Source of the DNA: Streptomyces violaceoruber
GTDB lineage: Bacteria > Actinomycetota > Actinomycetes > Streptomycetales > Streptomycetaceae
DNA: 64,000 bases
Direction of reading: 5' to 3'
Assembly: GCA_000720805.1 (NCBI GenBank)
Contig: JODI01000027.1
Coordinates: 46,504 to 110,503 of the forward strand
Part shown: in pieces, positions 53,031-62,304 of the stretch
Layout of the letters: the number at the start of each line of letters is the position of its first letter
Numbering within the stretch: the first letter of the stretch is position 1
Position numbers and translations under genes: made by a program
Notes under the pieces: generated by a model
Database searches by the model: none
The model's input: only the letters and a program-made list of their open reading frames with translations
What the model was told of the DNA's origin: nothing

Positions 53031-54047
53031 TCAGGGCTTGAGCAGGGCCTTGACGGCGCGGCGCTCGTCCATCGCCCGGTATCCCTCGGCGACCTGGTCC
53101 AGGGACAGCGTGAGGTCGAAGACCTTGCCCGGGTTGATGCGGCCGGTCAGCACGCGGTCGATCAGGTCGGGCAGATAGCGGCGCACCGGGGCGGGGCCGC
53201 CGCGCAGGCCGACGTGGGAGAGGAACAGTTCCTCGCTGTCGACGGTCACCTCGTGCGGGACGCCGACGAAGCCGACGTTGCCGCCGGGGCGGGCGGAGTG
53301 CAGGGCCTGCCGCATCGAATCCGCGGTGCCGACGCACTCCAGCACGCTGTCGGCGCCGATGCCGCCGGTGAGGTCCTTGACGCGGGCGATGCCTTCGTCG
53401 CCGCGCTCGGCCACGATGTCGGTGGCGCCGAACTCCAGGGCGAGCTTCTGGCGGGACGCGTGACGGGACATGGCGATGATCCGCTCCGCACCCAGTTCCT
53501 TCGCGGCGATGACACCGCACAGGCCGACCGCACCGTCACCGACCACTACGGCCGTCGAGCCGGGCTTCACCTCGGCGGCGAGGGCGGCATACCAGCCGGT
53601 GCCCATCACGTCGGACACGGCGAGCAGGCTCGGCACGAACTCTGCGTCCGGGTGCTCGTCGGTGGCGACGAGGGTGCCGTGGGCGTTGGGTATGCGCACG
53701 TAGTCGGCCTGGCAGGTGCTCATGAACTCGCGGTTCAGACAGGAGGACTGCCAGCCGTTCAGGCAGTTCACGCAGGTGTTGTCCGAGGTGGCGAAGGAAC
53801 CGACCACGAACTGCCCCGGCGCGACGTTGGTGACGTCGCTGCCGACCTCCTCGACGATGCCGACGTACTCGTGCCCCATCGGGTGCGGATCGCCGACCGG
53901 CTCGAGACCGCGATACGGCCACAGGTCCGAGCCGCACACACAGGTGGCGACCGTACGGATCACCGCGTCGGTCGGCTCAATTACCTTCGGGTCGTCGAGG
54001 TTCTCGAAGCGCACGTCGCCGGGGGCGTGGATAACTGCTCCGCGCAT
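53031..54047 (-). CDS. Zinc-dependent alcohol dehydrogenase family protein
   Basis: A 338-residue medium-chain dehydrogenase. Catalytic zinc ligands are Cys in TCVCGSDLWPYRG and His-Glu in PMGHEYVGIVEEVG. The loop DNTCVNCLNGWQSSCLN carries three of the cysteines of the structural zinc site. The Rossmann motif is VVVGDGAVGLCGVIAAKELG. Close relatives act on simple alcohols and glutathione- or mycothiol-type adducts. It is the first gene of the minus-strand unit and is divergent from the XRE regulator, which probably controls it. Confidence 0.88.
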   Translation of the reverse strand: MRGAVIHAPGDVRFENLDDPKVIEPTDAVIRTVATCVCGSDLWPYRGLEPVGDPHPMGHEYVGIVEEVGSDVTNVAPGQFVVGSFATSDNTCVNCLNGWQSSCLNREFMSTCQADYVRIPNAHGTLVATDEHPDAEFVPSLLAVSDVMGTGWYAALAAEVKPGSTAVVVGDGAVGLCGVIAAKELGAERIIAMSRHASRQKLALEFGATDIVAERGDEGIARVKDLTGGIGADSVLECVGTADSMRQALHSARPGGNVGFVGVPHEVTVDSEELFLSHVGLRGGPAPVRRYLPDLIDRVLTGRINPGKVFDLTLSLDQVAEGYRAMDERRAVKALLKP

Positions 54048-54176
54048 GGGATGCTTCCTTCAGTGCGGGGGTCGGTGAGCCGCAGCCGTCGCGAGGAACG
54101 ACTGCTCACGGTCGAGCCTCACACGCGGGGGCAGGCGCCAAAAGCGGAGAGAAACATCCCAGGAAGGAAACATCCG

Positions 54177-54197
54177 GGGAGGAAATTCTCCCCCCTT
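54177..54197. promoter_or_regulatory. Shared palindromic element in ADH/XRE divergent region
   Basis: GGGAG-GAAATT-CTCCC followed by CCCTT, 33 bases before the XRE gene; compare 49903-49923. A nearby direct repeat, GAAACATCC at 54151 and 54167, may add a second site. Most likely operator of the XRE protein encoded at 54230. Confidence 0.5.
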
Positions 54198-54229
54198 ACG
54201 CAGGTGCGATCGATGTCATCCTGGGAAGC

Positions 54230-55099
54230 ATGACCGCCAACGTTCCCCTCAATGAGCTGGGAGAATTCCTCAAGAAGCGCCGCTCCGAGCTGAGCCCGCG
54301 CACGGTCGGACTGCCCGAGACCGACAGGCCCCGCCGGGTGGAGGGGCTGCGTCGCGAAGAGGTCGCCCAGCTGGCCAATATCAGCACCGACTACTACACG
54401 CGCCTGGAACAGGGTCGTATGCAGGCCTCGGCACCCGTGCTGGATGTCCTCGCCCGGGTGCTCCATCTGGACGACGACGAGCGGGGCTACCTCTTCCAGC
54501 TCGCCGGCAAGACCGCCACCCGCACCCGGCGCCGCGGCCGGCAGAAGGTCCAGCCACAGCTCCAGCGGGTCCTGGACGACCTCACCGCCACTCCGGCCGT
54601 CGTGCAGGGCCGACGCGGGGACGTTCTTGCCTGGAACGCGCTGGCCGCCGCCCTGGTCACCGACTTCTCCCGCCTCCCGGAGAAGCACCGCAACTACCCG
54701 CGGATCATCTTCACGGACCCCGCCATGCGCACCCTGTACGCCGACTGGGAGAGCTCCGCGCACATCGCCGTCGCCCAACTGCGCATGGAGGCCGCGAAGT
54801 ATCCCGAAGACCCGCGCCTCATCGAGCTGGTCGGTGAACTGTCCATGCGCGACAAGCAGTTCGCCCGCTGGTGGGGCGATCACCACGTCGCCGCCCGAAC
54901 CGTGGGCACGAAGACGCTGAACCATCCCGTCGTCGGCGAACTCGTCCTGGACTGGGACACCCTCACCGCCAACACCGACCCCGACCAGCACCTCACCGTC
55001 TGGACCGCCGCGCCCGGCTCCCCCACCCACGAACGGTTGCGCATCCTGGCCTCCTGGGCCGCCGACCATGACCTGCCGGCCTCCTCCCCCGTCAGCTGA
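54230..55099 (+). CDS. MmyB-type XRE transcriptional regulator
   Basis: A 289-residue regulator. The N-terminal helix-turn-helix (LGEFLKKRRSELSPRTVGLP to VEGLRREEVAQLANISTDYY and TRLEQGR) is followed by the MmyB-like ligand-binding domain (VLAWNALAAALVTDF, RIIFTDPAMRTLYADWESSA, HIAVAQLRMEA). These proteins in Streptomyces bind fatty-acid-like or other small ligands and control divergent oxidoreductase genes. The palindrome at 54177-54197 is the likely operator. Confidence 0.88.
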   Translation: MTANVPLNELGEFLKKRRSELSPRTVGLPETDRPRRVEGLRREEVAQLANISTDYYTRLEQGRMQASAPVLDVLARVLHLDDDERGYLFQLAGKTATRTRRRGRQKVQPQLQRVLDDLTATPAVVQGRRGDVLAWNALAAALVTDFSRLPEKHRNYPRIIFTDPAMRTLYADWESSAHIAVAQLRMEAAKYPEDPRLIELVGELSMRDKQFARWWGDHHVAARTVGTKTLNHPVVGELVLDWDTLTANTDPDQHLTVWTAAPGSPTHERLRILASWAADHDLPASSPVS

Positions 55100-55957
55100 C
55101 CGCGACGGGCCGCCGCCGGCTGCAGCATCGCCGCGGTGCTGGCGACGATGAAGGCGGCTGGAAGGGGCTGTCAGGCGGTGCGAGCGCTGACATCCCGCGA
55201 CCACGCGGGGCATGGCGCGTGTGGTGGCGGTGCACGGGATTCGGCTGACCCCCGGTGCGCTTGAAGCGCCCCAGGGCCGATTCCGGTGGCGGAGCCGGCC
55301 ACGACGACGAACGCAATGGCGCCCTGGCGTCGGAGGGCGCGCGCCGTATCCGGACGACTCCAGCGTGCCGCAACAGATCTGAACGACCTGTGCTGACGTG
55401 CCGGGCGTGAATCGTGAGCCCTACGGCTTGTGGTGCTCCCGGCAGGCACGGCACCGTGCGGTGAACTCCTCCTGACGATCGGCAAGATGGTCCTGAGGCC
55501 GCTGCAGGTGGCAGTCCAGGATGTGCACGCCGTCCTGGAACGGTTCGAAGCCGATCCGCTCCCATACGCGGCTCAGCGGCCACGGCCTCGCGGTCACCGG
55601 CCCGCCGCCGGCCCCCACCCTGCGGACGTATCACCTCCGTTGGCGGCACCACCCGCCGAAACAGCACCCACAACTCGTCCGGCGGACGCTCAACCAGGTT
55701 GAGCTGGGAGCGGGCATCGAGCCGTTCGGGCCCGGATACCTCGTTCCGGAAGGCGTGCGTGAGAATCACCCCGGTGAGGTTGCGTTCCTTCTCCCGCAGC
55801 GCGGCGACCTCATGCTGCTCCTGCTCCGTCCGGCCCGGCGAGTCCGGGTACGCGCGGGAGGTGGCGAGCCAGTAGCCCTCGGGGCGCTGCCAGGCCCGGC
55901 CGAACCCAGCACCCGCTCTCCCGCGCCGAGCCTCGACCCGCCCCTCGGCCCAGGACG
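55100..55957 (-). other. Gene-poor stretch with two degraded minus-strand coding traces
   Basis: Two minus-strand stretches look protein-like but incomplete. One (about 55690-55920) reads GYWLATSRAYPDSPG, then LREKERNLTGVILTHAFRNE and GPERLDARSQL, similar to short Streptomyces hypothetical proteins ending in a helical ..ILTHPFW...GP.R...R..L motif. Another (55421-55618) ends VHILDCHLQRPQDHLADRQE, EFTARCRACREHHKP and stop. Neither has a convincing start and they are in different frames, so I treat the region as decayed. Confidence 0.35.
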
Positions 55958-56797
55958 TCAGGGGGTGAGCTGCTGGTGCCCTATGACGGAGAGCAGTTCG
56001 AGCTTGCTGTGGCTCTCCGTGCCGGGGCGAGTGGTCAGCACCATCAGGGTCTGGGCGCGGTTCTCGGTGAACAGGAGCTGGGCGTCGACGTCGATGCGGC
56101 CAAGTTCGGGATGGAGGATGGTCCCGCAGTCGTCGTAGCGTTGGGCGACCTCCTGAAGTTCCCACATGCGGACGAACTCGGGGCTGTGTTCCTGGAGTTC
56201 GGCGAGGATCCGGGCGGCTCGGGGGGTGTCACTGCCGGCTGTCAGCGCGGCCCGCAGGCGTGCTGCCTTGGCGCGGCCGTGGCGTTCGTGGGTCTCCTCG
56301 GGAACCGTCAGACGTTCGGCCGGGTCCATGAACCAGCGGTAGTAACCACTACTGGCCAGACCGGTGTGGCGGGTCTGGTCGCCGAGCAGCGCGACGGCCA
56401 AGGGGTTCATCGCGAGGGTGTCGAGCAGGTCGGTCTGCACCAGGGCCGGAGTGTCGTCCAGGCGGTCCAGGACCCGCATCAGTGTGGGGCTGACGTGTTC
56501 GGAGCGGTGGAAGCGGGCCGGGGCGTTGTGGCCGATGAGGACGAAGAGATGGTCGCGTTCGTCCAGGGTCAGCCGCAGTGCCCGGGCGAGAGCCGTGGTT
56601 ATCTGGACGGAGGGCTGCGGAGCACGCTGCTGTTCCAGCCGGGCGTAGTAGTCGGTGGACATGCCGGCGAGCTGCGCGACCTCCTCGCGGCGCAGCCCCT
56701 GTGTACGCCTGCGCGGCCCCTCGACCAGCCCGACGTCGCGGGGGCGCAGCGTCTCCCGCCGGTGGCGCAGGAATGCCGCCAGTTCCTTCTTGTCCAT
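55958..56797 (-). CDS. MmyB-type XRE transcriptional regulator
   Basis: A 279-residue protein of the same type as the one at 54230: ELAAFLRHRRETLRPRDVGL, GLRREEVAQLAGMSTDYYAR and LEQQR form the helix-turn-helix, followed by LAMNPLAVALLGDQ and YYRWFMDPAERLTVPEETHE of the ligand domain. It ends IGHQQLTP. The ATG at 56797 starts MDKKELA. The next gene upstream of it on this strand is a decayed SDR, a likely former target. Confidence 0.87.
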   Translation of the reverse strand: MDKKELAAFLRHRRETLRPRDVGLVEGPRRRTQGLRREEVAQLAGMSTDYYARLEQQRAPQPSVQITTALARALRLTLDERDHLFVLIGHNAPARFHRSEHVSPTLMRVLDRLDDTPALVQTDLLDTLAMNPLAVALLGDQTRHTGLASSGYYRWFMDPAERLTVPEETHERHGRAKAARLRAALTAGSDTPRAARILAELQEHSPEFVRMWELQEVAQRYDDCGTILHPELGRIDVDAQLLFTENRAQTLMVLTTRPGTESHSKLELLSVIGHQQLTP

Positions 56798-57325
56798 GCC
56801 CCCATCCTCGCCGCATCCCGCCCGGCTATCCAGAGACCACCGATCCATGGCTGAGCAGTCCTCTCCCACCCACGCGAAGCCGCCCGCACGGCTGGCGCCG
56901 AGGGTGCGTGCAGCGAGACGAGTCGATGGTCACCTGGCCCCTGCATGACCCGCTGGGAAATTCGCCGACTGTCGGCGGTGCGCCGCAGGTCGTCGGCCCG
57001 GAGGACGACCCGCGGCGACGGTCCCCGTCGAACGCTTTGGAACGGCCCCGGGCCTCGTCGCCCGGCCCGGCTGACACGACGATGTTCGTCGTGTGACGGG
57101 CGCTCGCGCTCCCGTCAGCACTCAGGGCGGAGCGGGTCGCCTCCCATCCGACGACCGAGGCCAAGGCGCTCCCTTACCGTCCCGCGTCCTCGGTGAGGAC
57201 CTCCACGAAGCGGGTCCAGTTCACGTTGGCCCGTCATGTGGCACCCAAGGGCCCGCCCGCGTGCTGTTTCGACGGACTCTTCGTCGTCTTCGTCCGCGTG
57301 TCTCGCGTCGGTCATAACGGGTCGG
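56798..57325. other. Intergenic stretch with two hairpins
   Basis: No gene is evident. Two adjacent inverted repeats stand out: ACACGACGA-TGT-TCGTCGTGT (57074-57094) and TGACGGG/CCCGTCA (57095-57118). Confidence 0.4.
57074..57118. terminator. Tandem stem-loops downstream of SDR remnant
   Basis: ACACGACGA and TCGTCGTGT (9-bp perfect stem, 3-base loop) are followed at once by TGACGGG/CCCGTCA (7 bp). They lie about 210 bases past the minus-strand SDR remnant and could terminate its transcript or act as operator sites for the XRE gene. Confidence 0.35.
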
Positions 57326-57957
57326 TCAGCTGCCGCTGAACATGGCGAGGACGTCGTCGTAGGAGCCGTTGGCCTGCGCGTCGCGGATGAACCTGGCGCG
57401 CTCGACGACCAGCTCCTTCGCGTCGGGCTTCTCGCGCAGCAGGTCGAGGGTCTCGGTGAGGAAGTCGTCCAACGGCATGGACTGGTCGCTGTCCTGCTGG
57501 CCCAGCAGGGTCGTGCGCACGCCCGGCGGGACCACCTCTATCACCTGGACGCCGGCATCAGCACCGGCGAGTTGGATGCGCAGGCTCTCGGAGAAGGAGT
57601 GCAGCGCGGCCTTGGTCGCGCTGTAGGTCGGGGTGCTCTGATACGGGACGAACGCCGTCGAGGAGGTGACGTTCATGACGACCGCGTCGTCCTTGCCCAC
57701 CAGCAGCGGCAGGAAGGCATACGTCATCCGGATCGTGCCGAGCAGATTGGTCGCGACGTGATCCTCGGCGATCGGGAGTTCGGCCGGGTCGAGGAGGTTC
57801 TCCCGCAGCATGATTCCGGCGTTGTTGACCAGGACGTTCAGCCCCGGGTGGCTCGCCGCCACGGTCTCACGGGCCCGGGCGATCGAGTCGGGGTCCGCGA
57901 CATCGAGGACGCCGAGGTGCCGCCGGTGATCAGGATCGTGTTGCCGGTCATCTTCAT
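57326..57957 (-). pseudogene. DltE-like short-chain dehydrogenase with internal deletion
   Basis: The start is typical (MKMTGNTILITGGTS), but the glycine-rich motif is cut after GGTS and the text continues, in another frame, at GVLDVADPDSIARARETV. About 45 residues of the NAD-binding domain are gone and the frame is shifted. The remainder is well preserved: NVLVNNAGIM, NVTSSTAFVP, TYSATKAALHSFSESLRIQL and VPPGVRTTLLGQQ to the stop at 57326. A recent deletion in an otherwise normal gene is likely. Confidence 0.75.
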
Positions 57958-58261
57958 GGGGGGTCTCGTTCCTTCGGTACGGCGGGCCGGTGAGCGCCCG
58001 CAGCCTCGACCGTAGGGGCGCCCGCGCAGGGGCGGGAGAGGAAGGTTTATCCATGGATCGGCGGTCCCTGCCTGGTGGAGTGGTCCCACCAGGCAGTGAA
58101 GGACCCCGGGCCGCCCAGCACTGCCCGGGGTCCTTCACTGCCAGCGTCGCGCCGCCGCCGACCGCAGTCCGGGCGATCGGCTCCCAGCTCTCTGTTGTGC
58201 CCCCAGCGCGGTCCTCCAGCGTGGTCTCGTGCCCCTCGTGAGCCATCTGTGGGGCCCGGGG
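57958..58261. other. Intergenic stretch dominated by a double hairpin
   Basis: No gene is supported. The notable structure is the hairpin pair at 58072-58142, listed separately. Confidence 0.4.
58072..58142. repeat. Double hairpin with 19-bp perfect stem
   Basis: CTGGTGG-agtggtc-CCACCAG (58072-58092) runs directly into GGCAGTGAAGGACCCCGGG (58092-58110), which pairs perfectly with CCCGGGGTCCTTCACTGCC (58124-58142) over a 13-base loop. The stem is far longer than typical terminators here. It may be a palindromic repetitive element, a strong bidirectional terminator or an end of a lost mobile element. Confidence 0.6.
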
Positions 58262-58486
58262 ATGGCGTCGTTCAACGACAGCGCCGGCCACGGCGTGGTG
58301 TCGGCCGCATCGGCGGCCCGAAAGGCCAGGCTCACGACCTTGGGGCACTTGGTCCACACCGAGGACAGCGCGCAGAAGACCATGGTGGTCGACACGGTCC
58401 TCGAGGTCGCCGGAACGCAGAGGGTGACGCTGGCTTCCCAGGCGGTACCCGCCGGTGATCATCAGGGGAATAGGCTCGCGGCGTGA
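58262..58486 (+). CDS. Possible small hypothetical protein (74 aa)
   Basis: The frame from ATG 58262 reads MASFNDSAGHGVVSAASAAR and ends with a four-base GTGA overlap with the next gene, a typical sign of translational coupling. Third codon positions are nearly all G or C. I do not recognise the family; the sequence could also be the truncated tail of a longer gene. Confidence 0.35.
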   Translation: MASFNDSAGHGVVSAASAARKARLTTLGHLVHTEDSAQKTMVVDTVLEVAGTQRVTLASQAVPAGDHQGNRLAA

Positions 58487-58776
58487 CTGACGAGACGCTG
58501 TTCACCGATGTGTGCCAAACACTGGCGCGTGCTGGCTTCGACATCACGTCGGCCCAGGCGGAAGAGGGGACAGGGCTGCGAATCCGCCAGGAAGGGGACT
58601 TTGTGGTGGTGAGCTGGGTGCCCTCCAGTGAACTAGATCCTGCCAACCGTCCGGATGCGGAATATGAGGGCATCCGTGCTGCCCTGAGGCATGCACTGAC
58701 GGAGATCCTCACGCAGGCCGGGTACGTGGCACAGCCGAACGAGGACAGCAGCGAAGGATGGGTGAGTCGGCCTTGA
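58483..58776 (+). CDS. Small conserved-looking hypothetical protein (97 aa)
   Basis: An acidic 97-residue protein, MTDETLFTDVCQTLARAGFD, then GLRIRQEGDFVVVSWVPSSE and EYEGIRAALRHALTEILTQA. The alternation of helix and strand looks like a real small domain; no catalytic motif is visible and the family is not known to me. It starts with GTG overlapping the preceding small frame. Next downstream is an IS5-type remnant, so it may belong to an accessory element. Confidence 0.6.
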   Translation: MTDETLFTDVCQTLARAGFDITSAQAEEGTGLRIRQEGDFVVVSWVPSSELDPANRPDAEYEGIRAALRHALTEILTQAGYVAQPNEDSSEGWVSRP

Positions 58777-58924
58777 TCCGCGGGTAATTCGAACCTCGGG
58801 CCGAGTTCGTCCGCAGCGCCGCGCTGCCCGTACGACGCAGCGGCACTACGCCCGGCAGCTTCTGCCCATGACAGCCAGGGCGTTTCTGACGGCTCTTGGA
58901 CGGTGTCTCGGAGCCAGATGACGC

Positions 58925-59181
58925 GACCGCACCGGCATCCCCTGGCGCTACCTGCCCCACGGCTTCCCGCCCCACCAGACCGTCTACGGCTACTTCGCCG
59001 GATGGGAAGCCGACGGCATCTTCGACCAGCTCACCGGCCTCTTACGCGGCAAAGTCCGCCAGGCCGAAGGCCGCACCAGCGAGCCCAGCGCCTGCCTGAT
59101 CGACAGCCGGAGCATCAAAACCTCCGCCACCGTCCACCTGGCCAGCCAGGGCATCGACCCCGCCAAGAAAATCACTGGGAG
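58925..59181 (+). pseudogene. IS5-family transposase, N-terminal fragment
   Basis: The frame reads DRTGIPWRYLPHGFPPHQTV, YGYFAGWEADGIF and then CLIDSRSIKTSATVHLASQG before homology ends. This is the N-terminal domain and the first catalytic Asp (LIDS) region of IS5-type DDE transposases. The start and the rest of the catalytic domain are missing. Confidence 0.7.
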
Positions 59182-59296
59182 CAGTGGGCGAGCCGGTGGC
59201 CGCGCCGACGATCGCCTCCGTGGTCTCGCGGACCACTGGTGGAGTGTCGGTATTCGAGGGTTGCAGTATTCGCCCACAGGGCGACCACTCCCATAC

Positions 59297-59410
59297 CCGG
59301 CCCGGTCGCGGTGACAAGGCGTACAGCTCTCACCGCAGCGGGGCGCTGTTTGCGCGAAGACGCCGGATCAGGAAGAAGAAACCGACCTCTTGCGGTGAAC
59401 CCGCGTGGGC
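59297..59410 (+). pseudogene. IS5-type transposase, C-terminal fragment
   Basis: A short frame reads GDKAYSSHRSGALFARRRRI, RKKKPTSCGEP. The GDKAYSS...LRRR.I pattern is the second catalytic Asp region of IS5-like transposases. It is about 115 bases from the first fragment in the same direction and may derive from the same or a second element. Confidence 0.45.
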
Positions 59411-59778
59411 GCCCGCGCTCCGGTGGGGGCGCCTTCGCCCTCTGCCACTGCGCCGTACGACCCCCTCCCGGCAGGCGATCCCGCGCGGCAGAAGTCTCAC
59501 CCGGCGCTACGAGGTTCACGGCACCGGTACGCGATGTGCTGCACAACCCCGAGGAGGCGGGCCGGCTCCGTTCGCCGACGATCCGGCCGTCGGTCGTGTA
59601 GCAGAAGCTCATGGCCTGCACCGAGATCTTGCTGCCGAAGTGTCACCTGCTGACCACCGGCTGACCGCCACCTGCCGGGCGCTCTGCCGGATCCCGGGAA
59701 ACGATGGGAGACGTCACCGCGAGCAACCAGCAGCCGAAGCACCGCGCGAACACCCGAACCGCGCTGGAAGGACGTGCC

Positions 59779-61215
59779 ATGACCGCCTCCGCTCCCAAGG
59801 CCCCGACCGCACCGGGGGTGCGGTCCTGGTGGGGGATCCCGTACGCCACTGCCGAGCGATACCGCCGCCCCGTACTGGCGGACTTCGATCCGGACCTCCC
59901 CTACGACCGCAAGGGTGTCGTCTCGATCCAGCCCGACAGTGGTGACTGGCTGGAAGCGGACAGCGGGATGGGCGAGGACTGCCTGAACCTGAACGTGTGG
60001 GCCCCCGAACAGCCGGCCGGCAAGCCGCTCCCGGTGACCGTGTACATCCACGGCGGCGGATTCGAGTACGGCGCGAACACGCAGATCACCTCGAACGCCG
60101 CCGGTCTCGCCGCGACGGGGCGCGTGGTGGGCGTATCGGTCAACTACCGGCTCGGCGCCCTGGGCACGCTCTCGCTCTCGCAGTACGGCGGCCGACTCGC
60201 CGAGGCCAGCAACCTCTTCCTCCAGGACATCATCGCCGCGCTCACCTGGATCCAGCGGAACATCGCCCACTTCGGCGGCGACCCCGACCAGGTCACCGTC
60301 TACGGTCACAGCGGCGGCGCCTACTCCTCCCTCGGACTGCTCGGCGCCTCCTCCGCCGACGGCCTGTACCGGCGCCTGGCCGGGTTCTCCGGCGGGCCCG
60401 CCCGCTCCATCCCGGCCTGGTGGTCCGAGGAACTCGCGCACCTGTTCGTCACCGAACTCGGCGTCGCGGACAACCCGGAGAAGCTGCTCGACCTCGACCC
60501 GCTCTCCCTGCGGGACGCCCTGCGCAAGGTCCTCCCGACGGACCTCGGAGTCCGCGGCGGGGTGGACAACAAGGCCACCGGCGTGGTCCTGGACATCGGG
60601 CAGCCCGGCGCGGTGGTGCACGCCCACCCCATGGACGTCCTCGCCTCGGGCGCGCACCGCGATGTCGACATCCTGCTGAGCATGGCCAGCGACGACATGG
60701 GCTGGTGGGTGGCGAACGACCTCGACCGTTTCGACCCCGGCACCGTCGACCGCGTCGTCGAGGAGGTCGCGGGGTGGCGTATCTCCCGCTCCCGCGCGCA
60801 GAAGATCGTCGACGCCTACGACCAGGGCGGCCGTACCCCGGCCGAGGTCCGCGCCGCGGTCATGGCGGACTACCTCTTCGCGATCCCCGCCGCCCGCGGC
60901 GCCCTGGCCCACGCCGCCGCCGGCGGCAACGCCCACCTCCTGGTGATCGGCCCCGCCGAGGGCGCGCCGGCTGTGCACGGCACCGAGATGTACGCCCTGG
61001 TCGGCCAGGAACAGCCGGGCCGCAGCGCGGAGCAGGCGGCGCGTGACACCCGTATCCGCGACATCGTGCTCGACTTCGCCACCGGCGAGCACTCCCGCCT
61101 GTGGCCCGCCGTCACGGACAAACCCATCTCGGAAACCGTCGGCGACTCTCCCTTCGAGGGCACCGCCCACTACCAGCGGGTCCTCGGCCTGTGGGAGGGC
61201 ATCGACCGCCCCTGA
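59779..61215 (+). CDS. Type-B carboxylesterase
   Basis: A 478-residue alpha/beta hydrolase of the carboxylesterase/lipase (type B) family. EDCLNLNVWAP, VYIHGGGFEYGA (oxyanion loop) and the nucleophile elbow VTVYGHSGGAYSSLGLLG are clear. No signal peptide is present, so it acts in the cytoplasm. Start ATG 59779 has GGAAGGA upstream, and residues further up the frame are not family-like. It heads three plus-strand genes of small-molecule metabolism. Confidence 0.88.
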   Translation: MTASAPKAPTAPGVRSWWGIPYATAERYRRPVLADFDPDLPYDRKGVVSIQPDSGDWLEADSGMGEDCLNLNVWAPEQPAGKPLPVTVYIHGGGFEYGANTQITSNAAGLAATGRVVGVSVNYRLGALGTLSLSQYGGRLAEASNLFLQDIIAALTWIQRNIAHFGGDPDQVTVYGHSGGAYSSLGLLGASSADGLYRRLAGFSGGPARSIPAWWSEELAHLFVTELGVADNPEKLLDLDPLSLRDALRKVLPTDLGVRGGVDNKATGVVLDIGQPGAVVHAHPMDVLASGAHRDVDILLSMASDDMGWWVANDLDRFDPGTVDRVVEEVAGWRISRSRAQKIVDAYDQGGRTPAEVRAAVMADYLFAIPAARGALAHAAAGGNAHLLVIGPAEGAPAVHGTEMYALVGQEQPGRSAEQAARDTRIRDIVLDFATGEHSRLWPAVTDKPISETVGDSPFEGTAHYQRVLGLWEGIDRP

Positions 61216-61275
61216 CGGCTGGCGGGCGATACGAAACAGCGCGCCAAGGGGGCGACACAGAGTGAGGTACTCGGC

Positions 61276-62304
61276 ATGAACCAACCGACCGCAGCGGCAT
61301 CCGACGACGCCGCACCGGCGACGATGCGGGCCGTCGTCGTCACCCGCCCCGGCGGCCTGGAGGCGCTGGAGATCAAGGACGTCCCCGTGCCCGTCCGCAA
61401 GCCCGGCTGGGTGCGGATCAAGGTGAAGGCGTTCGGCGTCAACGAGTCCGAGGTCACCACCCGCAAGGGCGAGTCGGACGCGGAGGTCACCTACCCGCGC
61501 GTTCCCGGCATCGAGGGCGTCGGTGTGGTCGACGACGCCGACGAGGACAGCGTGCTGCGGCCGGGGCAGCAGGTGGCCACGATGATGGGCGGCATGGGCC
61601 GCTCGTACGACGGCGCATACGCCCAGTACATGAGCGTCCCCGCCGCGCAGGTCATCCCGTTCGAGACCACTCTGCCGTGGGACGTGGTCGGTGCGCTTCC
61701 GGAGATGTTCCAGACCGCCTACGGATCGTTGACCCGCGGCCTGGACCTGAAGGCCGGGCAGACGCTGCTGATCCGCGGCGGCACCTCAACAGTCGGGCTG
61801 AGCGCAGCCACGATCGCGAAGGACCTCGGAGCCACCGTGCTGTCCACGACCCGCAGCCCGGAGCGGGCCGGGGAACTGCGGACCGCGGGCGTCGACCATC
61901 CCCTCGTCGACAACGGGACGCTCGCCGACCAGGTGCGCGAGCTGATCCCGGACGGTGTCGACGCCGCACTGGAACTGGTGGGCTGCTCGGTCCTCGCCGA
62001 CACCCTCCGCACCGTCCGCCGGCACGGCACCGTCTGCTTCACCGGAGCCCTGGCGGGCCAGTGGGCGATCCCCGACTTCACCCCGTTCATGATCCCCAGC
62101 GGGGTGCGGCTGACCAGCTACACGGGCGAGGCCGCCGACCTCCCGGCCGACGTTTTCGCCCACCAGCTCCAGGCCATCGCCGAAGGGCGCCTCAAGGTCC
62201 CGGTCGCGAAGGTCTACCACGGCCTGGAACAGGTCCGGGTCGCCCAGGCCGACCTCGAGTCCGGCACCACGCCGGGCAAGCACGTCGTCGTCCTGGACGA
62301 CTGA
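61276..62304 (+). CDS. Quinone-oxidoreductase-like zinc-independent dehydrogenase (MDR)
   Basis: A 342-residue medium-chain reductase. It lacks the zinc ligands and has VPGIEGVGVVDDA, VPAAQVIPFE and the NADPH-binding LLIRGGTSTVGLSAATIAK. These resemble NADPH:quinone reductases that reduce enones or quinones. It starts 60 bases after the esterase and probably shares its transcript. Confidence 0.86.
   Translation: MNQPTAAASDDAAPATMRAVVVTRPGGLEALEIKDVPVPVRKPGWVRIKVKAFGVNESEVTTRKGESDAEVTYPRVPGIEGVGVVDDADEDSVLRPGQQVATMMGGMGRSYDGAYAQYMSVPAAQVIPFETTLPWDVVGALPEMFQTAYGSLTRGLDLKAGQTLLIRGGTSTVGLSAATIAKDLGATVLSTTRSPERAGELRTAGVDHPLVDNGTLADQVRELIPDGVDAALELVGCSVLADTLRTVRRHGTVCFTGALAGQWAIPDFTPFMIPSGVRLTSYTGEAADLPADVFAHQLQAIAEGRLKVPVAKVYHGLEQVRVAQADLESGTTPGKHVVVLDD

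Larger units (their letters stand above)
58777..59778. other. Insertion-sequence debris
   Basis: This kilobase has two separate transposase fragments (58925-59181 and about 59297-59410) and no intact gene. No terminal inverted repeats were found around them. The rest before the esterase start is unassigned. Confidence 0.45.

Noticed and set aside
58775..58800. GGTTCGAATT on the minus strand resembling a tRNA T-loop
   Set aside because: The flanking bases cannot form the T-stem and no anticodon or acceptor arm is present.
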